From: Brevinema_A sp051647535
Lineage (GTDB): Bacteria > Spirochaetota > Brevinematia > Brevinematales > Brevinemataceae
Direction of reading: 5' to 3'
Length of the DNA stretch: 64,000 nt
NCBI GenBank assembly: GCA_051647535.1
Contig: JBOFEA010000015.1
Location: 66,221-130,220, forward strand
Part shown: in pieces, positions 1 through 9,234 of the stretch
Layout: each line of letters starts with the position of its first letter
Numbering within the stretch: position 1 is the first letter of the stretch
Made by a program: the position numbers and the translations under genes
Notes under the pieces: generated by a model
Database searches by the model: none
The model's input: the letters and a program-made list of their open reading frames with translations, nothing else
Told to the model about the DNA's origin: nothing

Positions 1-327
1 ATTTACAATAATGTTAACAAAATTATTAAAGTTTTTTTTCCGGATCCTTCTCAAACAAACAAATTTAACCAAGCTGTTCTCGTTCCTTACCCCACCGAAA
101 AAACTCTTGCAGTAGGATTTGTCACAGGAAAAGATAGTTCACAGATTATAGATCCCGGTCACGATTTCGTGCCTGTATTTATACCGACAACACCTATTCC
201 TACAACCGGGTGGTTTATTAATATTAGCAAAGATAAAATTATTCCTTTAGATATGAGTATTGATAAAGCATTTGCGTTAGTAATCTCAAGCGGTATTTTA
301 GTAGAAGAACCAAAAAAATCGGATTAA
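1..327 (+). CDS. DUF502 family membrane protein, C-terminal part
   Basis: The reading frame is open from the window edge to a TAA at 325-327, so the start lies outside. The roughly 108 visible residues match the C-terminal half of the DUF502 family: a segment reading FIPTTPIPTTGWF followed by LDMSIDKAFALVISSGI, which corresponds to the family's PTTPNPTSG and MSVEEALKLVISGG signatures. These proteins are small inner-membrane proteins of unknown function, and the membrane spans would be upstream of the window. The stop is 9 bases before the next start, so the two genes are probably co-transcribed. Confidence 0.75.
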   Translation: MYNNVNKIIKVFFPDPSQTNKFNQAVLVPYPTEKTLAVGFVTGKDSSQIIDPGHDFVPVFIPTTPIPTTGWFINISKDKIIPLDMSIDKAFALVISSGILVEEPKKSD

Positions 328-336
328 GATTTTATC

Positions 337-2079
337 ATGATAGATATAATAAATATTATTACAAATGCTGACAATTCGTTTAATTTTGATATTATTTTTA
401 ATAATAGAATTTTAAAACTTCACTCTTCACGACCGATAGCAGAAGCACAAAAAATTTTTTCCAATCTTCCACAAAAAGAAAATGCATTATATTTTATTGG
501 TGGCTTAGGATTAGGATACTTATTAGAAAAAATTATTTGTGAAACCGAATATCAATGTTTGGTATATGAGCCGGATTCCTCTATTTTCAAAAAAACAATA
601 GAACTAAGACCCGAATTACAACAGCTCTTATTGAATAATAGCAGAGTATTTTTTGTCCAAAATTTACAAGATTTACAACATATTTCAACTCAATTAAAAA
701 TTAATGACGTAGTATTCAATATACACAGACCTTATGCAGAAATATTTCCGAAAGAGTTTCTGCAAGCAAAAGAAATAATTGCCGGATGTATTAGAAAACA
801 AGAAGTCGGCGTTTCAACAATAATTAGATTCAGCAAAACATGGACAAAGAACATTTTCAAAAATATGCATCGCTATTTTACCGGAAATAAATTAATTCAT
901 TATAAAAATGCATGTATCGATCAACCGGCTGTTATTATTGGTGCAGGTTCTTCTTTGGAACAAGCACTTCCATATATCAAACAATATCAAGATCAGATGA
1001 TTTTGATTGCTTGTGATACAACACTTCCAATCTTATCAGCTTCTAATATTTCTCCGGATTTTGTAGTAACTGTAGACGCTCAAGAAAAAAATGCTTATTA
1101 CCTGAGGTACAGCCAAAATAAAAACCATATATTAATTGCAGATCCGGGAGTTCATGATAGTTCTTTTGAAGATTATGACAGTAATAATATTATTCTAATG
1201 GATTCTTTTTTTCCATTTTATCCTTTTTTCGAAAAATTTTGGGGAGCAAACGGACTTTTATCCTCAGGAGGATCTGTATCCACATCAGCTTTTGATTTAG
1301 CGCGCCAATTAGGATGTAATCCTATTATTATGGCAGGACAAGATTTGTCATTTTCCAATAACAAAACCCATAGTCAAGGAAATATATTGGCTGAAAATAA
1401 TCGTATCCAACACCATCGATTATCACCTTTCCACACCCAGCAAGCTCATACAACTTACGCTGTACACAGCCGATATATTAAAGGTCGAAAACCTAATTCT
1501 TTTGTATTGGCAGATGCACGTTTTATTATATTCAAAGAGTGGTTTGAAGAACAAATTGTCAAAACCTCTGCTGAAGTAATTATTGCCGGAATGGATGGTG
1601 CTTATTTGGAAGGCGCAACTCATAAGGAAATCAGCAAAGCATTCGAACTTCTTCCTTCAACACGACTCAAAAAAAACTATACTCTTCCTATTACACCAAT
1701 AGCAGACACAGAATATCATAAATATCTGGATACTATTTACAAATCTATCTGCAATCTGCTTCCTATATGCCAAAAAAGTTTAACGTCCATCAAACAATCA
1801 TATAAAAACAATAATCCCTCTCAAGCTGCAGCAGAAACAACGAAATTACAAAAAATCTTAAATACTGAAAATTCAGAACATTCAGTAATTGCTTATATGG
1901 TTTCCACATGTATTCAAGATTCGATTCATCAAACAATGTCCGCCAATTTTGACCAAACATCTCCAGAAGAACAGCAACAGCTTCAAACAGCACTATGTAC
2001 AGATATTGTAAAAAGTCTAAAGCTATTAAAGAATCAAATTCATAAAGCACAGTATTTGATAAAAAAACAAACTCTTTAA
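337..2079 (+). CDS. DUF115 / MptE-like protein (motility accessory factor type)
   Basis: This 580-residue protein has a central DUF115 (6-hydroxymethylpterin pyrophosphokinase MptE-like) domain. Visible marks are the nucleotide-binding stretch AVIIGAGSSLEQAL near residue 200, a following FVVTVDAQ, and the later GQDLSFSNNKTHSQG motif seen in flagellin-associated Maf proteins. Family members of this type transfer nonulosonic acids to flagellin or act in glycan assembly, and the exact substrate cannot be read here. The C-terminal 130 residues are helical and low in motifs. It directly follows the DUF502 gene, and its stop codon lies inside a terminator hairpin. Family assignment is firm; role in motility is inference. 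Confidence 0.8.
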   Translation: MIDIINIITNADNSFNFDIIFNNRILKLHSSRPIAEAQKIFSNLPQKENALYFIGGLGLGYLLEKIICETEYQCLVYEPDSSIFKKTIELRPELQQLLLNNSRVFFVQNLQDLQHISTQLKINDVVFNIHRPYAEIFPKEFLQAKEIIAGCIRKQEVGVSTIIRFSKTWTKNIFKNMHRYFTGNKLIHYKNACIDQPAVIIGAGSSLEQALPYIKQYQDQMILIACDTTLPILSASNISPDFVVTVDAQEKNAYYLRYSQNKNHILIADPGVHDSSFEDYDSNNIILMDSFFPFYPFFEKFWGANGLLSSGGSVSTSAFDLARQLGCNPIIMAGQDLSFSNNKTHSQGNILAENNRIQHHRLSPFHTQQAHTTYAVHSRYIKGRKPNSFVLADARFIIFKEWFEEQIVKTSAEVIIAGMDGAYLEGATHKEISKAFELLPSTRLKKNYTLPITPIADTEYHKYLDTIYKSICNLLPICQKSLTSIKQSYKNNNPSQAAAETTKLQKILNTENSEHSVIAYMVSTCIQDSIHQTMSANFDQTSPEEQQQLQTALCTDIVKSLKLLKNQIHKAQYLIKKQTL

Positions 2080-2096
2080 AAGAGTTTGTTTTTTTT
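2066..2096. terminator. Rho-independent terminator after the DUF115 gene
   Basis: Perfect inverted repeat AACAAACTCTTT / AAAGAGTTTGTT followed by a run of T. The TAA stop of the DUF115 gene sits in the loop. Because the upstream arm is A-rich, it may also stop transcripts of the convergent potD operon. Confidence 0.85.
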
Positions 2097-2119
2097 ATCA
2101 TTATTACTTTTTATCATTA

Positions 2120-3148
2120 CTATTGAGCTTGAATATTTTCCCATATACGAGATTGGATTTCCAAAGCCTTAGGACTTATCGGTTCGAGCATAGAAACGTT
2201 TGATAATTGATCGTAGCTGATTGGTGACTGAACAGTCATTAATTCTCTAGCAGGAACATTAAGAGACAAAGATTCTAAAGAATCCATGATTCGGGCATAA
2301 ATATCAGGACGGTGAATAAAATTGATAAACTTCAACGCTGCCGATTTATTAGGAGCATTTTTTAAAATTAAGAAACTGTCTACCCACATAATGGCACCTT
2401 TTTCAGGAACAATAAATTTTGAAGCTTGTCTTTTAGTAGCACTAAGATTGGGAAGAATCGTATCAGGATATCCATGTACTAAATCAACTTCTCCATTAGC
2501 ATAAGCAATTTGGAAAGAATCAGAGTCAAATTTCAAAATATTCTGCTTCCAACTTTGAAGCTGTGCTTGAGCTTTAGATAAAGCTTCTTGATTGGTTTCA
2601 TCAATAGAATAACCCAAATACAAAAGTGTTGAACCAAAAGTTTCTCTCATATCGTTTAATAAAGTCATTCTACCTTTATAATCAGGATTATCAAAAATTT
2701 CAAATCCTTTTACTTCATTAGTCACTACATTGGTATCGTATGCAATAGCAGTCACACCAAATGCAAAAGGTATAATATATTGATGATTGGAATCATATTT
2801 TGCAATTTTCTTCATAATTTCAGGATCGATATTTGTCATATTAGGAATTTCTTCTTTATCGACAGCCTCTACCAATCCTTCCTGCATTACTATTGCAGCG
2901 TAATCCAGTGATGGGGTAATAATATCATAGTTTGCCGTACTTGACTTAACTTTAGTATACATTTCTTCATTAGAAGAAACCGCATCTTCTACAACACGAA
3001 TACCTGTTTCTTTTTCGAAATCCTTATAAACATCTTGAGGTATATTATCAGTCCACATATAAATACGCAGCTGTTCTTTTTTATTTCCGCCGCAGGAAAC
3101 AATACCCAATGATATAAATAACAATAAGATTTTACCCAATAAATTCAT
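2120..3148 (-). CDS. potD: Spermidine/putrescine-binding lipoprotein PotD
   Basis: A 342-residue lipoprotein with a lipobox ending in VSCGG around residue 19, so it is anchored and faces the periplasm. The mature part begins LRIYMWTDNIP and continues EKETGIRVV and YDIITPS, the usual opening of the PotD/PotF polyamine-binding family, and the length fits the family. It is the last gene of the potABCD operon (order potA, potB, potC, potD on the minus strand), 17 bases after potC, and would hand polyamines to the PotBC channel. An SD-like GGAG lies just upstream of the ATG. Confidence 0.9.
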   Translation of the reverse strand: MNLLGKILLLFISLGIVSCGGNKKEQLRIYMWTDNIPQDVYKDFEKETGIRVVEDAVSSNEEMYTKVKSSTANYDIITPSLDYAAIVMQEGLVEAVDKEEIPNMTNIDPEIMKKIAKYDSNHQYIIPFAFGVTAIAYDTNVVTNEVKGFEIFDNPDYKGRMTLLNDMRETFGSTLLYLGYSIDETNQEALSKAQAQLQSWKQNILKFDSDSFQIAYANGEVDLVHGYPDTILPNLSATKRQASKFIVPEKGAIMWVDSFLILKNAPNKSAALKFINFIHRPDIYARIMDSLESLSLNVPARELMTVQSPISYDQLSNVSMLEPISPKALEIQSRIWENIQAQ

Positions 3149-3165
3149 TATTTACTCCTTTGAAA

Positions 3166-3942
3166 TTATTTGAAAGCCATTTTAATATAGCGTTTATTAA
3201 TCACAAATAAAATAATAGAAATACCTATGATCAGCACAGACAAAGCATTAATAGCAGGTGACACCCCAAATCTGATAGCCGAGTAAACATATATTGGCAA
3301 TGTGGTTGATCCGGGACCGGATACAAAAAACGTAATAGCAAAATCATCTAAAGACATTGTCAATGCCAACACAAATGAAGCAGTTAATGCCGGAAACAGC
3401 ATTGGAAGCAAAACTCTTGTCCAAATTTGAAACTCTCCTGCACCTAAATCTTTTGCAGCTTCCAACACAGACAAATCACTATCATTCAATACTGAAAGAA
3501 TTAGCAACAGTGCAAATGGAATATTCATTGTTGTATGTGCAATAAATATTGATCCCACACCTAAAGGCAAAGCCATAAACACAAACAACGTAAGAAGAGA
3601 TACTCCGACAATAAGATCCGGAAGCATTAAAGGCATATAAGATAATGATAATAAAAACATCCGTAGCTTATTATTTTTGTGCCATATCGCCCATGCACCC
3701 ATACAACCTAAAATCGTAGATAGCACTGCAGAACTCACCCCAATAATAAAACTCATACCGGCAGCGAGCCACAATCGTTCAGAATTTAAAAATAATTCCT
3801 GATACCATTTGAAACTAAACCCTTCCCATTCGGATGATTTGCCAAAATTAAAAGAAAAAATAAGAATCAGAACAATTGGTATATAAAAAATCAACATTGT
3901 TGAAACAAAAAATAATAAATTTACTATACGATGCTTTTTCAT
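3166..3942 (-). CDS. potC: Polyamine ABC transporter permease PotC
   Basis: A 258-residue inner-membrane permease with about six hydrophobic spans and the EAA-type loop seen as EAAKDLGAGEFQIWTRVLLP. The chosen start (MKKHRIVN) is preceded by GAGGG and overlaps the potB stop as ATGA. An in-frame ATG 57 bases upstream would sit deep inside potB without a ribosome site. Together with PotB it forms the transmembrane channel of the spermidine/putrescine importer. The internal VSGPGSTTLPIYVYS segment is also typical of PotC. Confidence 0.9.
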   Translation of the reverse strand: MKKHRIVNLLFFVSTMLIFYIPIVLILIFSFNFGKSSEWEGFSFKWYQELFLNSERLWLAAGMSFIIGVSSAVLSTILGCMGAWAIWHKNNKLRMFLLSLSYMPLMLPDLIVGVSLLTLFVFMALPLGVGSIFIAHTTMNIPFALLLILSVLNDSDLSVLEAAKDLGAGEFQIWTRVLLPMLFPALTASFVLALTMSLDDFAITFFVSGPGSTTLPIYVYSAIRFGVSPAINALSVLIIGISIILFVINKRYIKMAFK

Positions 3943-4859
3943 TTTTTTTCCCTCATTACATAGGAATTTAATAGCATCAGCATCAATGCTGTTAAACAAA
4001 TTACTGTAGATATTGCTGCAGCTAACGGCATATTTCTTCCGATTGTTGCATTATGGACAACCAAATTCCCCAGCATATAAGAATTCTGACCGCCCACCAA
4101 ACGAGCTACGGCGTAGTTTCCAAACGTATTTATAAATGAAAATAAAAATCCGGATGCAATTCCGCCTTTAATTCCAGGAAGATACACATATAAGAAACTT
4201 TGGAAAAATGAAGCTCCTAAATCTTCAGACGCTTCTAATAAAGAAAAATCAAACTTCTCTATCGCAGAAAAAATCGGAATCACCGCAAACGGAAGACAAA
4301 TATAAATAGAAATAAACGTAACTGAAATATTATTATACAGTAAACTAATAGGTTTATCTATAATATTCACTGATAATAACAAAGAATTAATCAACCCGTT
4401 ATTACCTAAAATTTTAATCCAAGAGAAAATCCTAATCAAAAAATTAGTCCAAAACGGAAGTATTAACAACAACAACAGATATTCTTTATATTGCGAGCGA
4501 AAAATAAAATGAGCAGTAGGAAGTGCAAGAATAACACAAATTAACGATGCAATAAACGAAATCGAAGCTGTTCTCATCAAGGTAGCCGTCACACGAGGTT
4601 CAAATAATTCTTGATAAGCGGCAAGGGTAAAAGCAAATTGGCCAAACGTATTTTTAAGTTGTTCGAATGCTTCTTTTATACCACTTTGGGCAAGTGTAGG
4701 ATAAAACTCACGAATAGATGCCGCAATTCTATCCCAAGACTGATTATCAACAAACGATACAAATATTACCAACAACGTCGGAAAAATAAAAAACAAACTC
4801 ATCCATATTAAATAAGGAGTTGTATATAAGGCTAAATAGTTTTGATTATTGGTTTTCAT
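3939..4859 (-). CDS. potB: Polyamine ABC transporter permease PotB
   Basis: A 306-residue permease with several hydrophobic segments and the EAA loop EASEDLGASFFQSFLYVYLP near residue 200. The start at 4859 (MKTNNQNYLALYTTPY) was chosen because GAGGAT lies just upstream and the usual PotB N-terminus then follows. The longer in-frame ORF would run about 110 bases further into potA. The gene overlaps the end of potA by 14 bases and its stop overlaps the potC start, so all four pot genes look translationally coupled. Confidence 0.9.
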   Translation of the reverse strand: MKTNNQNYLALYTTPYLIWMSLFFIFPTLLVIFVSFVDNQSWDRIAASIREFYPTLAQSGIKEAFEQLKNTFGQFAFTLAAYQELFEPRVTATLMRTASISFIASLICVILALPTAHFIFRSQYKEYLLLLLILPFWTNFLIRIFSWIKILGNNGLINSLLLSVNIIDKPISLLYNNISVTFISIYICLPFAVIPIFSAIEKFDFSLLEASEDLGASFFQSFLYVYLPGIKGGIASGFLFSFINTFGNYAVARLVGGQNSYMLGNLVVHNATIGRNMPLAAAISTVICLTALMLMLLNSYVMREKK

Positions 4860-5982
4860 CGGCATCCTCGATATGTACAATATAGGAATCATCAGCATCC
4901 CATAAATACCAAGCTTCATCACCCCAATGAACGATTTCCGTCCCGTCTTCAAAGAAAATATCATGTTGCTCAAAAGCTTTCAAATAAAAATCATATCCAG
5001 GAATTTGTAAGAAATATTTACTTTGAAATCCGGAGTAGATAACATCGTAAACCTTTCCTTTAACTAAATTATGCCATTGATTGGGAAGTTCGGGTTTATT
5101 TTTCAATACTTCAATTTTTTCAGGACGTATTGTTAAACAAATGTTCTGTCCGACTGATACATTTTTATCCATTTCTACAATAATTTCACCTAAATCACAC
5201 GCAATTCGTGCATGAGTTTGGTCTAAAATCTCCGTCACTCGGCCTTTAATAAAATTATTTTCTCCAATAAAATCAGCAACAAAAACATCTGCAGGAGTTT
5301 CATACAACTGCACTGGTGTTCCTACCTGTAGTACTTCACCTTCATTCATTACCGCAATACGATCCGATACACTTAACGCTTCTTCTTGATCATGCGTCAC
5401 CAAGATAAACGTAATTCCTACTTCATCATGAATTCTATCCAGTTCTAAGAGCATATGCTGGCGTAATTTGGCATCAAGTGCTGATAACGGTTCATCGAGC
5501 AAAAGCACTTTCGGTTCATTTGCCAAGGCTCTAGCAATTGCAACACGCTGTTGCTGTCCGCCAGATAACTGCGATGGATATTTATACAAATGCTTTTCTA
5601 AACGTGCCAGCCCCGCATAAGATAATACTTTTTCATGAAATTCCGCTTCTTTCATTCCTTTTACCCGAAACGAAAAAGCAATGTTTTCATACACCGTAAG
5701 GTGTGGAAATAATGCGTATTTTTGAAAGATCGTATTCACAGGACGTTTGTTTGAAGGTGTATTAGTCATATCATGATCACCAAGAAATACACATCCTTCA
5801 TCAGGTTTGAGAAATCCGGCTATGATACGCAAAAGTGTTGTTTTACCACATCCAGAAGGTCCCAGCAATGAAAAAAATTCTCCGGATTTAATATCCAGTG
5901 AAACATTTTTAAGGGCATGGTATGAATCATAAAAGTGGTTTATATTTTTGATAGAAATAGAATTATTGACAAAGTTATACAT
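4846..5982 (-). CDS. potA: Polyamine ABC transporter ATP-binding protein PotA
   Basis: A 378-residue ABC ATPase with Walker A GPSGCGKT at residues 41-48, signature LSGGQQQR near 139, Walker B LLLDEP near 160-165 and an H-loop in LVTHDQEEA. A C-terminal TOBE-like domain follows, giving the length usual for PotA. It powers polyamine import through PotBC and is the first gene of the operon. The nearest strong promoter is about 280 bases upstream, so the mRNA should carry a long leader. Confidence 0.92.
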   Translation of the reverse strand: MYNFVNNSISIKNINHFYDSYHALKNVSLDIKSGEFFSLLGPSGCGKTTLLRIIAGFLKPDEGCVFLGDHDMTNTPSNKRPVNTIFQKYALFPHLTVYENIAFSFRVKGMKEAEFHEKVLSYAGLARLEKHLYKYPSQLSGGQQQRVAIARALANEPKVLLLDEPLSALDAKLRQHMLLELDRIHDEVGITFILVTHDQEEALSVSDRIAVMNEGEVLQVGTPVQLYETPADVFVADFIGENNFIKGRVTEILDQTHARIACDLGEIIVEMDKNVSVGQNICLTIRPEKIEVLKNKPELPNQWHNLVKGKVYDVIYSGFQSKYFLQIPGYDFYLKAFEQHDIFFEDGTEIVHWGDEAWYLWDADDSYIVHIEDADENQ

Positions 5983-6097
5983 AAATCAATCCTTTAATAA
6001 TATATAATTAAAAAAACAGATAGAAATCAGTTTAAAATAAAACAAAATAAGAACAATTATCCAGTATAATAAAACAGAAAAATTAGATAGAAACGAG

Positions 6098-6214
6098 TCA
6101 AATTCGAATAGCGATTTTTAACATAAATAAGATATGAAAATGAATAAGAGTGGGGAGATTATACCCAAAAACTTGATCAGAGAGTCGATAATAAGACAAA
6201 GAAAAATAATACAT
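6098..6214 (-). CDS. Possible 38-aa leader ORF upstream of potA
   Basis: Within the leader between the strong promoter at 6271-6299 and potA there is an ATG (6214-6212) preceded by GGAGG at 6227-6231, opening a 38-codon frame that ends in TGA at 6098-6100. The product would begin MYYFSLSYYRL and end with a hydrophobic tail. Nothing in databases can be claimed for it. It may be a regulatory leader peptide or chance. The GGAGG-to-ATG distance (12 bases) is somewhat long. Confidence 0.3.
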   Translation of the reverse strand: MYYFSLSYYRLSDQVFGYNLPTLIHFHILFMLKIAIRI

Positions 6215-6270
6215 GATGGCTCTTAACCTCCAAATACAAAACTTTGCCTTAAGTAAGACAGACAGAAATT

Positions 6271-6299
6271 ATTATAAATCATTTCAATAATTTTGTCAA
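6271..6299 (-). promoter_or_regulatory. Consensus promoter for the pot operon
   Basis: On the minus strand: TTGACA (6299-6294), 17 bases, TATAAT (6276-6271), a perfect sigma-70 consensus. Transcription would start near 6264 and reach potA after a leader of about 280 bases. Confidence 0.85.
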
Positions 6300-6359
6300 T
6301 ATATAAATAAAATTATATTTATTAGTACATTAATTTTGTGTAAGTAAGAGATACATCCA

Positions 6360-7853
6360 TTATTTGGAACGAGCATCGGATATTTTCTTTTTGATCAACA
6401 AACATCCGTTTGTAATTAATGCTGTACCCACACATGTGGTAATTGTGATAAAAGCCAGACCAAATTCAAATATTTTTGGTTGTTGATACCCTGGAATTAA
6501 ATTTAATATTTTTGCAGGATTTCCTATGTACAAAGCCACAAGAACAGAAACGATTACTCCGCTCCATGCAGATTTGGTATTAACTTTAGTCAACATACCC
6601 AAGAGAAAAACCGCAACAATAGGACCACCCATTAATCCAAGTATTGTATTAAATAAAATAAACATATTAGTTTGATTGTATTTGAGAAGATACAAAGCCA
6701 CTAAAATACTCAAAAATCCTGCTACAAAACAAACAATTCGAGCATACTTAACTTTTTGATGATCAGACAAATCGGATTTACGTAGCACTAAAAAATCCAT
6801 CACCACACAAGCCGAAATCGAATTAATACTTGAAGAAATAGTGGATTGGGCTGCAGCAAAGACAGCAGAAATGACCAACCCGGAAATACCTATAGGAAGA
6901 TTATAAACCGCAAAATAAGGCATGACAGCATTACTATTTTTCAAAATAGGAAGAAGTGTAGGATTGTATTTGTAAAATAAATAGATCGCCGACCCCATCC
7001 CCAAAAACATTATGATACTTGTTAATAACAAAGGTATTTGACCCAAAAGAGCTCTTTGAGCTTCTTTTACAGTCTTTGTAGAATTATATCGTTGAACAAT
7101 ATCCTGTGATCCTATATAGGCATAAAGATCATTAAAAATCACCCCAAACCATAATGCCCACAATGTCGGACGCGTAAAATTAAAAGATAATTCATCAGGA
7201 GTAAATATTTTATTATCTTCATAAAGCACACGAAAAGGATTAACACCTTCAGGAACTGCCGCAAAACCATAATAAATAACCAATACCGCTCCGGCAATCA
7301 AAATAAAAGCTTGAATTGTATCTGTCCAAACTACTCCGCTAAATCCTCCCGCAACCGTATAAATAATAGATAAAAATCCAATACTCAATATAATAAATAC
7401 AGGATGGATATCAGGAATAATTTCCATAAATATTACAGCAGGGATAAAAATAATAATACCAATACGTATAATATGAAAAAGAATAAACATAGCACTAGCA
7501 AACATACGCATAGATTTATTAAATCGATTTCCTAAATATTCATAAGCAGTAATATAATTCCACTTTCTAATAAAAGGTACAAAAAAATATGCGGCTAACA
7601 GAACCACAACAATATCCCCTAATACTGCAACTCCAAAAAACCATCCATTATTATAAACATTAGCAACATTTGATACATAAGATATCACAGATAACACAGT
7701 TGCGTACATACTGAATGCAGCAACCCAAGAAAAAACGTTTCTACCACCGACAAAATATTTCTCGCTACTGTTATTACTTTTAGAAAAAAAACTACCTAAT
7801 AAAAAAAGACCAGTCAAATAGACACAAACAATCCCCCAATCAATATATGACAT
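6360..7853 (-). CDS. Sodium:solute symporter (SSS/SLC5 family)
   Basis: A 497-residue integral membrane protein with about 13 hydrophobic spans. The family marks YFVGGRN near the N-terminus, YVSNVANVYNNGW, and GGFSGVVWTDTIQAFIL are visible. Proteins of this family import sugars, sialic acid, proline or other solutes with Na+. The GGFSGVVWTD pattern resembles the sugar/sialic-acid branch, but the substrate cannot be fixed. The start at 7853 was chosen for the GAGAGGGGACGTG just upstream, over an ORF start 57 bases earlier. It is monocistronic with its own consensus promoter. Confidence 0.85.
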   Translation of the reverse strand: MSYIDWGIVCVYLTGLFLLGSFFSKSNNSSEKYFVGGRNVFSWVAAFSMYATVLSVISYVSNVANVYNNGWFFGVAVLGDIVVVLLAAYFFVPFIRKWNYITAYEYLGNRFNKSMRMFASAMFILFHIIRIGIIIFIPAVIFMEIIPDIHPVFIILSIGFLSIIYTVAGGFSGVVWTDTIQAFILIAGAVLVIYYGFAAVPEGVNPFRVLYEDNKIFTPDELSFNFTRPTLWALWFGVIFNDLYAYIGSQDIVQRYNSTKTVKEAQRALLGQIPLLLTSIIMFLGMGSAIYLFYKYNPTLLPILKNSNAVMPYFAVYNLPIGISGLVISAVFAAAQSTISSSINSISACVVMDFLVLRKSDLSDHQKVKYARIVCFVAGFLSILVALYLLKYNQTNMFILFNTILGLMGGPIVAVFLLGMLTKVNTKSAWSGVIVSVLVALYIGNPAKILNLIPGYQQPKIFEFGLAFITITTCVGTALITNGCLLIKKKISDARSK

Positions 7854-7948
7854 CACGTCCCCTCTCTTATAATACAAACCACTATAGTAAAAAATATTTT
7901 TAAAGCTCAAAATACTTATAAAAAATCTATTATAATAGTTTGTATGTG

Positions 7949-7977
7949 ATTATAAATTATTTTATTGGGTTTGTCAA
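7949..7977 (-). promoter_or_regulatory. Consensus promoter for the Na+ symporter
   Basis: Minus strand: TTGACA (7977-7972), 17 bases, TATAAT (7954-7949). The symporter start is about 95 bases downstream. Confidence 0.85.
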
Positions 7978-8069
7978 ATATTGATTATAAGAAGACATAC
8001 AACACGTCATATAATAACAAAAGGATTATTTGAAATAAGTAAAAAAAATATTTTTATTTAGTAAAAAAT

Positions 8070-8100
8070 AAAAGGCTTATTAAAAAGCCTTTTATTTTTT
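8070..8100 (-). terminator. Rho-independent terminator after the small membrane gene
   Basis: Stem AAAAGGCTT / AAGCCTTTT with a 6-base loop; on the minus strand it is followed by a T-rich tract. It lies about 40 bases past the stop of the minus-strand gene at 8142. Confidence 0.75.
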
Positions 8101-8141
8101 ACTGTAGAGATTACGAAAGTAATAGTTAATTTGATCAAAAA

Positions 8142-8654
8142 TTATTTATGGTCTTGAAATTTCTCAATAATGTTTTTAGAATGTTTTTCAACATCTTCAG
8201 CATATTTTTTAACATATTCCTTATGTTCTTCAATTTTGTTTATATCATCATGGAAAGCTTCATTAAATGTACTCCAATTTTTTTGAATTACATGAGTAAG
8301 GTGTTCAGCTGTTTTGACGATATAATCATTACTTTTTTCAAGAGAGTCTCTAATTGATTTTCGATTATGATCATCGAGAAAAATACCGACTAATAGTCCG
8401 AGGATAAATCCGACACCGGGAACAAAGATTAATCCGGCACCAATAGCAAGGCCTCCAAATCCCAAAAGAAAAGAAAGGACGGATTTTTTATTCATATGTT
8501 GAAAATAAAGATAAATAGAGGAATAAGTTTTATTAGCTAATTTAGCTGTTTCATGATAAGCTTCTCCGAATTTTTCCTTAATACTTTCGGCCAATTTATC
8601 GGTATTTTCACGAATTTCTTCTTCAAGATGATGAATATTGTCTTTAAATTTCAT
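8142..8654 (-). CDS. Small membrane protein with glycine-rich hairpin and coiled-coil ends
   Basis: A 170-residue protein of no recognised family. Residues 1-55 are charged and helical (NIHHLEEEIRENTDKLAESI). Residues about 60-95 form two hydrophobic segments joined by glycines (LLGFGGLAIGAGLIFVPGVG). The C-terminal 70 residues are again charged helix with KIEEHKEYVKKYAEDVEK. The shape is like YtxH-type or apolipophorin-like stress proteins, but this is only architecture. The start at 8654 has AAAGGAG upstream and is preferred over an ORF start 87 bases earlier. It appears monocistronic. Confidence 0.6.
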   Translation of the reverse strand: MKFKDNIHHLEEEIRENTDKLAESIKEKFGEAYHETAKLANKTYSSIYLYFQHMNKKSVLSFLLGFGGLAIGAGLIFVPGVGFILGLLVGIFLDDHNRKSIRDSLEKSNDYIVKTAEHLTHVIQKNWSTFNEAFHDDINKIEEHKEYVKKYAEDVEKHSKNIIEKFQDHK

Positions 8655-8775
8655 AACATTCTCCTTTAGATTGTGTTGTATTAGATTATATTTTATTGTT
8701 AATAACAAATAAAAATTAATAATGAAAGGAAGCATCGTCAAGTAATAAGAAAATTAAAATTTTTGAAGAAAAGAC

Positions 8776-8804
8776 TTGACAAAAAAAAAAAAAATATATA
8801 TAAT
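8776..8804 (+). promoter_or_regulatory. Consensus promoter of the tRNA cluster
   Basis: TTGACA (8776-8781), 17 bases of almost pure A followed by TATA, then TATAAT (8799-8804). It ends about 20 bases before the first tRNA. Confidence 0.9.
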
Positions 8805-8824
8805 ATTATACTTAATTAATCGAT

Positions 8825-8899
8825 CGGGGTATAGCGCAGTTCGGTTAGCGCACCTGTTTTGGGAACAGGGGGCCGTAAGTTCGAATCTTACTACCCCGA
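8825..8899 (+). tRNA. tRNA-Pro (anticodon TGG)
   Basis: Acceptor CGGGGTA pairs with TACCCCG. The anticodon loop reads TTTTGGGA with anticodon TGG, and the T-arm is GTTCGAATC. First of six tRNAs in one transcript. No CCA is encoded. Confidence 0.93.
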
Positions 8900-8912
8900 A
8901 GATAATGGTATT

Positions 8913-8986
8913 GTGTCTGTAGCTCAGCTGGATAGAGCATCGGCCTTCTAAGCCGTTGGTCACAGGTTCGAATCCTGTCAGACACG
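8913..8986 (+). tRNA. tRNA-Arg (anticodon TCT)
   Basis: Acceptor GTGTCTG pairs with CAGACAC. The loop CTTCTAA gives anticodon TCT, which reads AGA/AGG. D-arm AGCTCAGCTGGATAGAGC and T-loop GTTCGAATC are standard. Confidence 0.93.
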
Positions 8987-8998
8987 AATAGCCCATAT

Positions 8999-9073
8999 GG
9001 TGGATATAGCTCAGTTGGTTAGAGCACTGGATTGTGGTTCCGGGGGCCGTGGGTTCGAGTCCCATTATCCACC
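8999..9073 (+). tRNA. tRNA-His (anticodon GTG)
   Basis: Acceptor GTGGATA pairs with TATCCAC, with the loop ATTGTGG giving anticodon GTG. An extra G at 8999 faces C at 9073, matching the G(-1):C73 pair required by histidyl-tRNA synthetase. Confidence 0.93.
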
Positions 9074-9088
9074 CAGAATAAATAATGT

Positions 9089-9162
9089 GCACCCATAGCT
9101 CAGCTGGATAGAGCACCGGACTTCGAATCCGTAGGTCGTAGGTTCGAATCCTACTGGGTGCG
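9089..9162 (+). tRNA. tRNA-Arg (anticodon TCG)
   Basis: Acceptor GCACCCA pairs with TGGGTGC. The anticodon loop CTTCGAA gives TCG, so this reads CGN-type arginine codons. It is the second arginine tRNA of the cluster. Confidence 0.93.
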
Positions 9163-9234
9163 AATTAAGGGTTTCAAACAAAAAAGTTGATCCATCTCCA
9201 AACACAAGTCGAAAAAAATAAATCAACATATAAC

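Noticed and set aside
6063..6101. TTGACT with TATTAT as a second pot promoter
   Set aside because: The spacing is 24 bases, too long, and a perfect promoter lies upstream.
8754..9116. 120-codon ORF on the minus strand
   Set aside because: It is the complement of four tRNA genes; the repeated segments in its translation come from similar T-arms.
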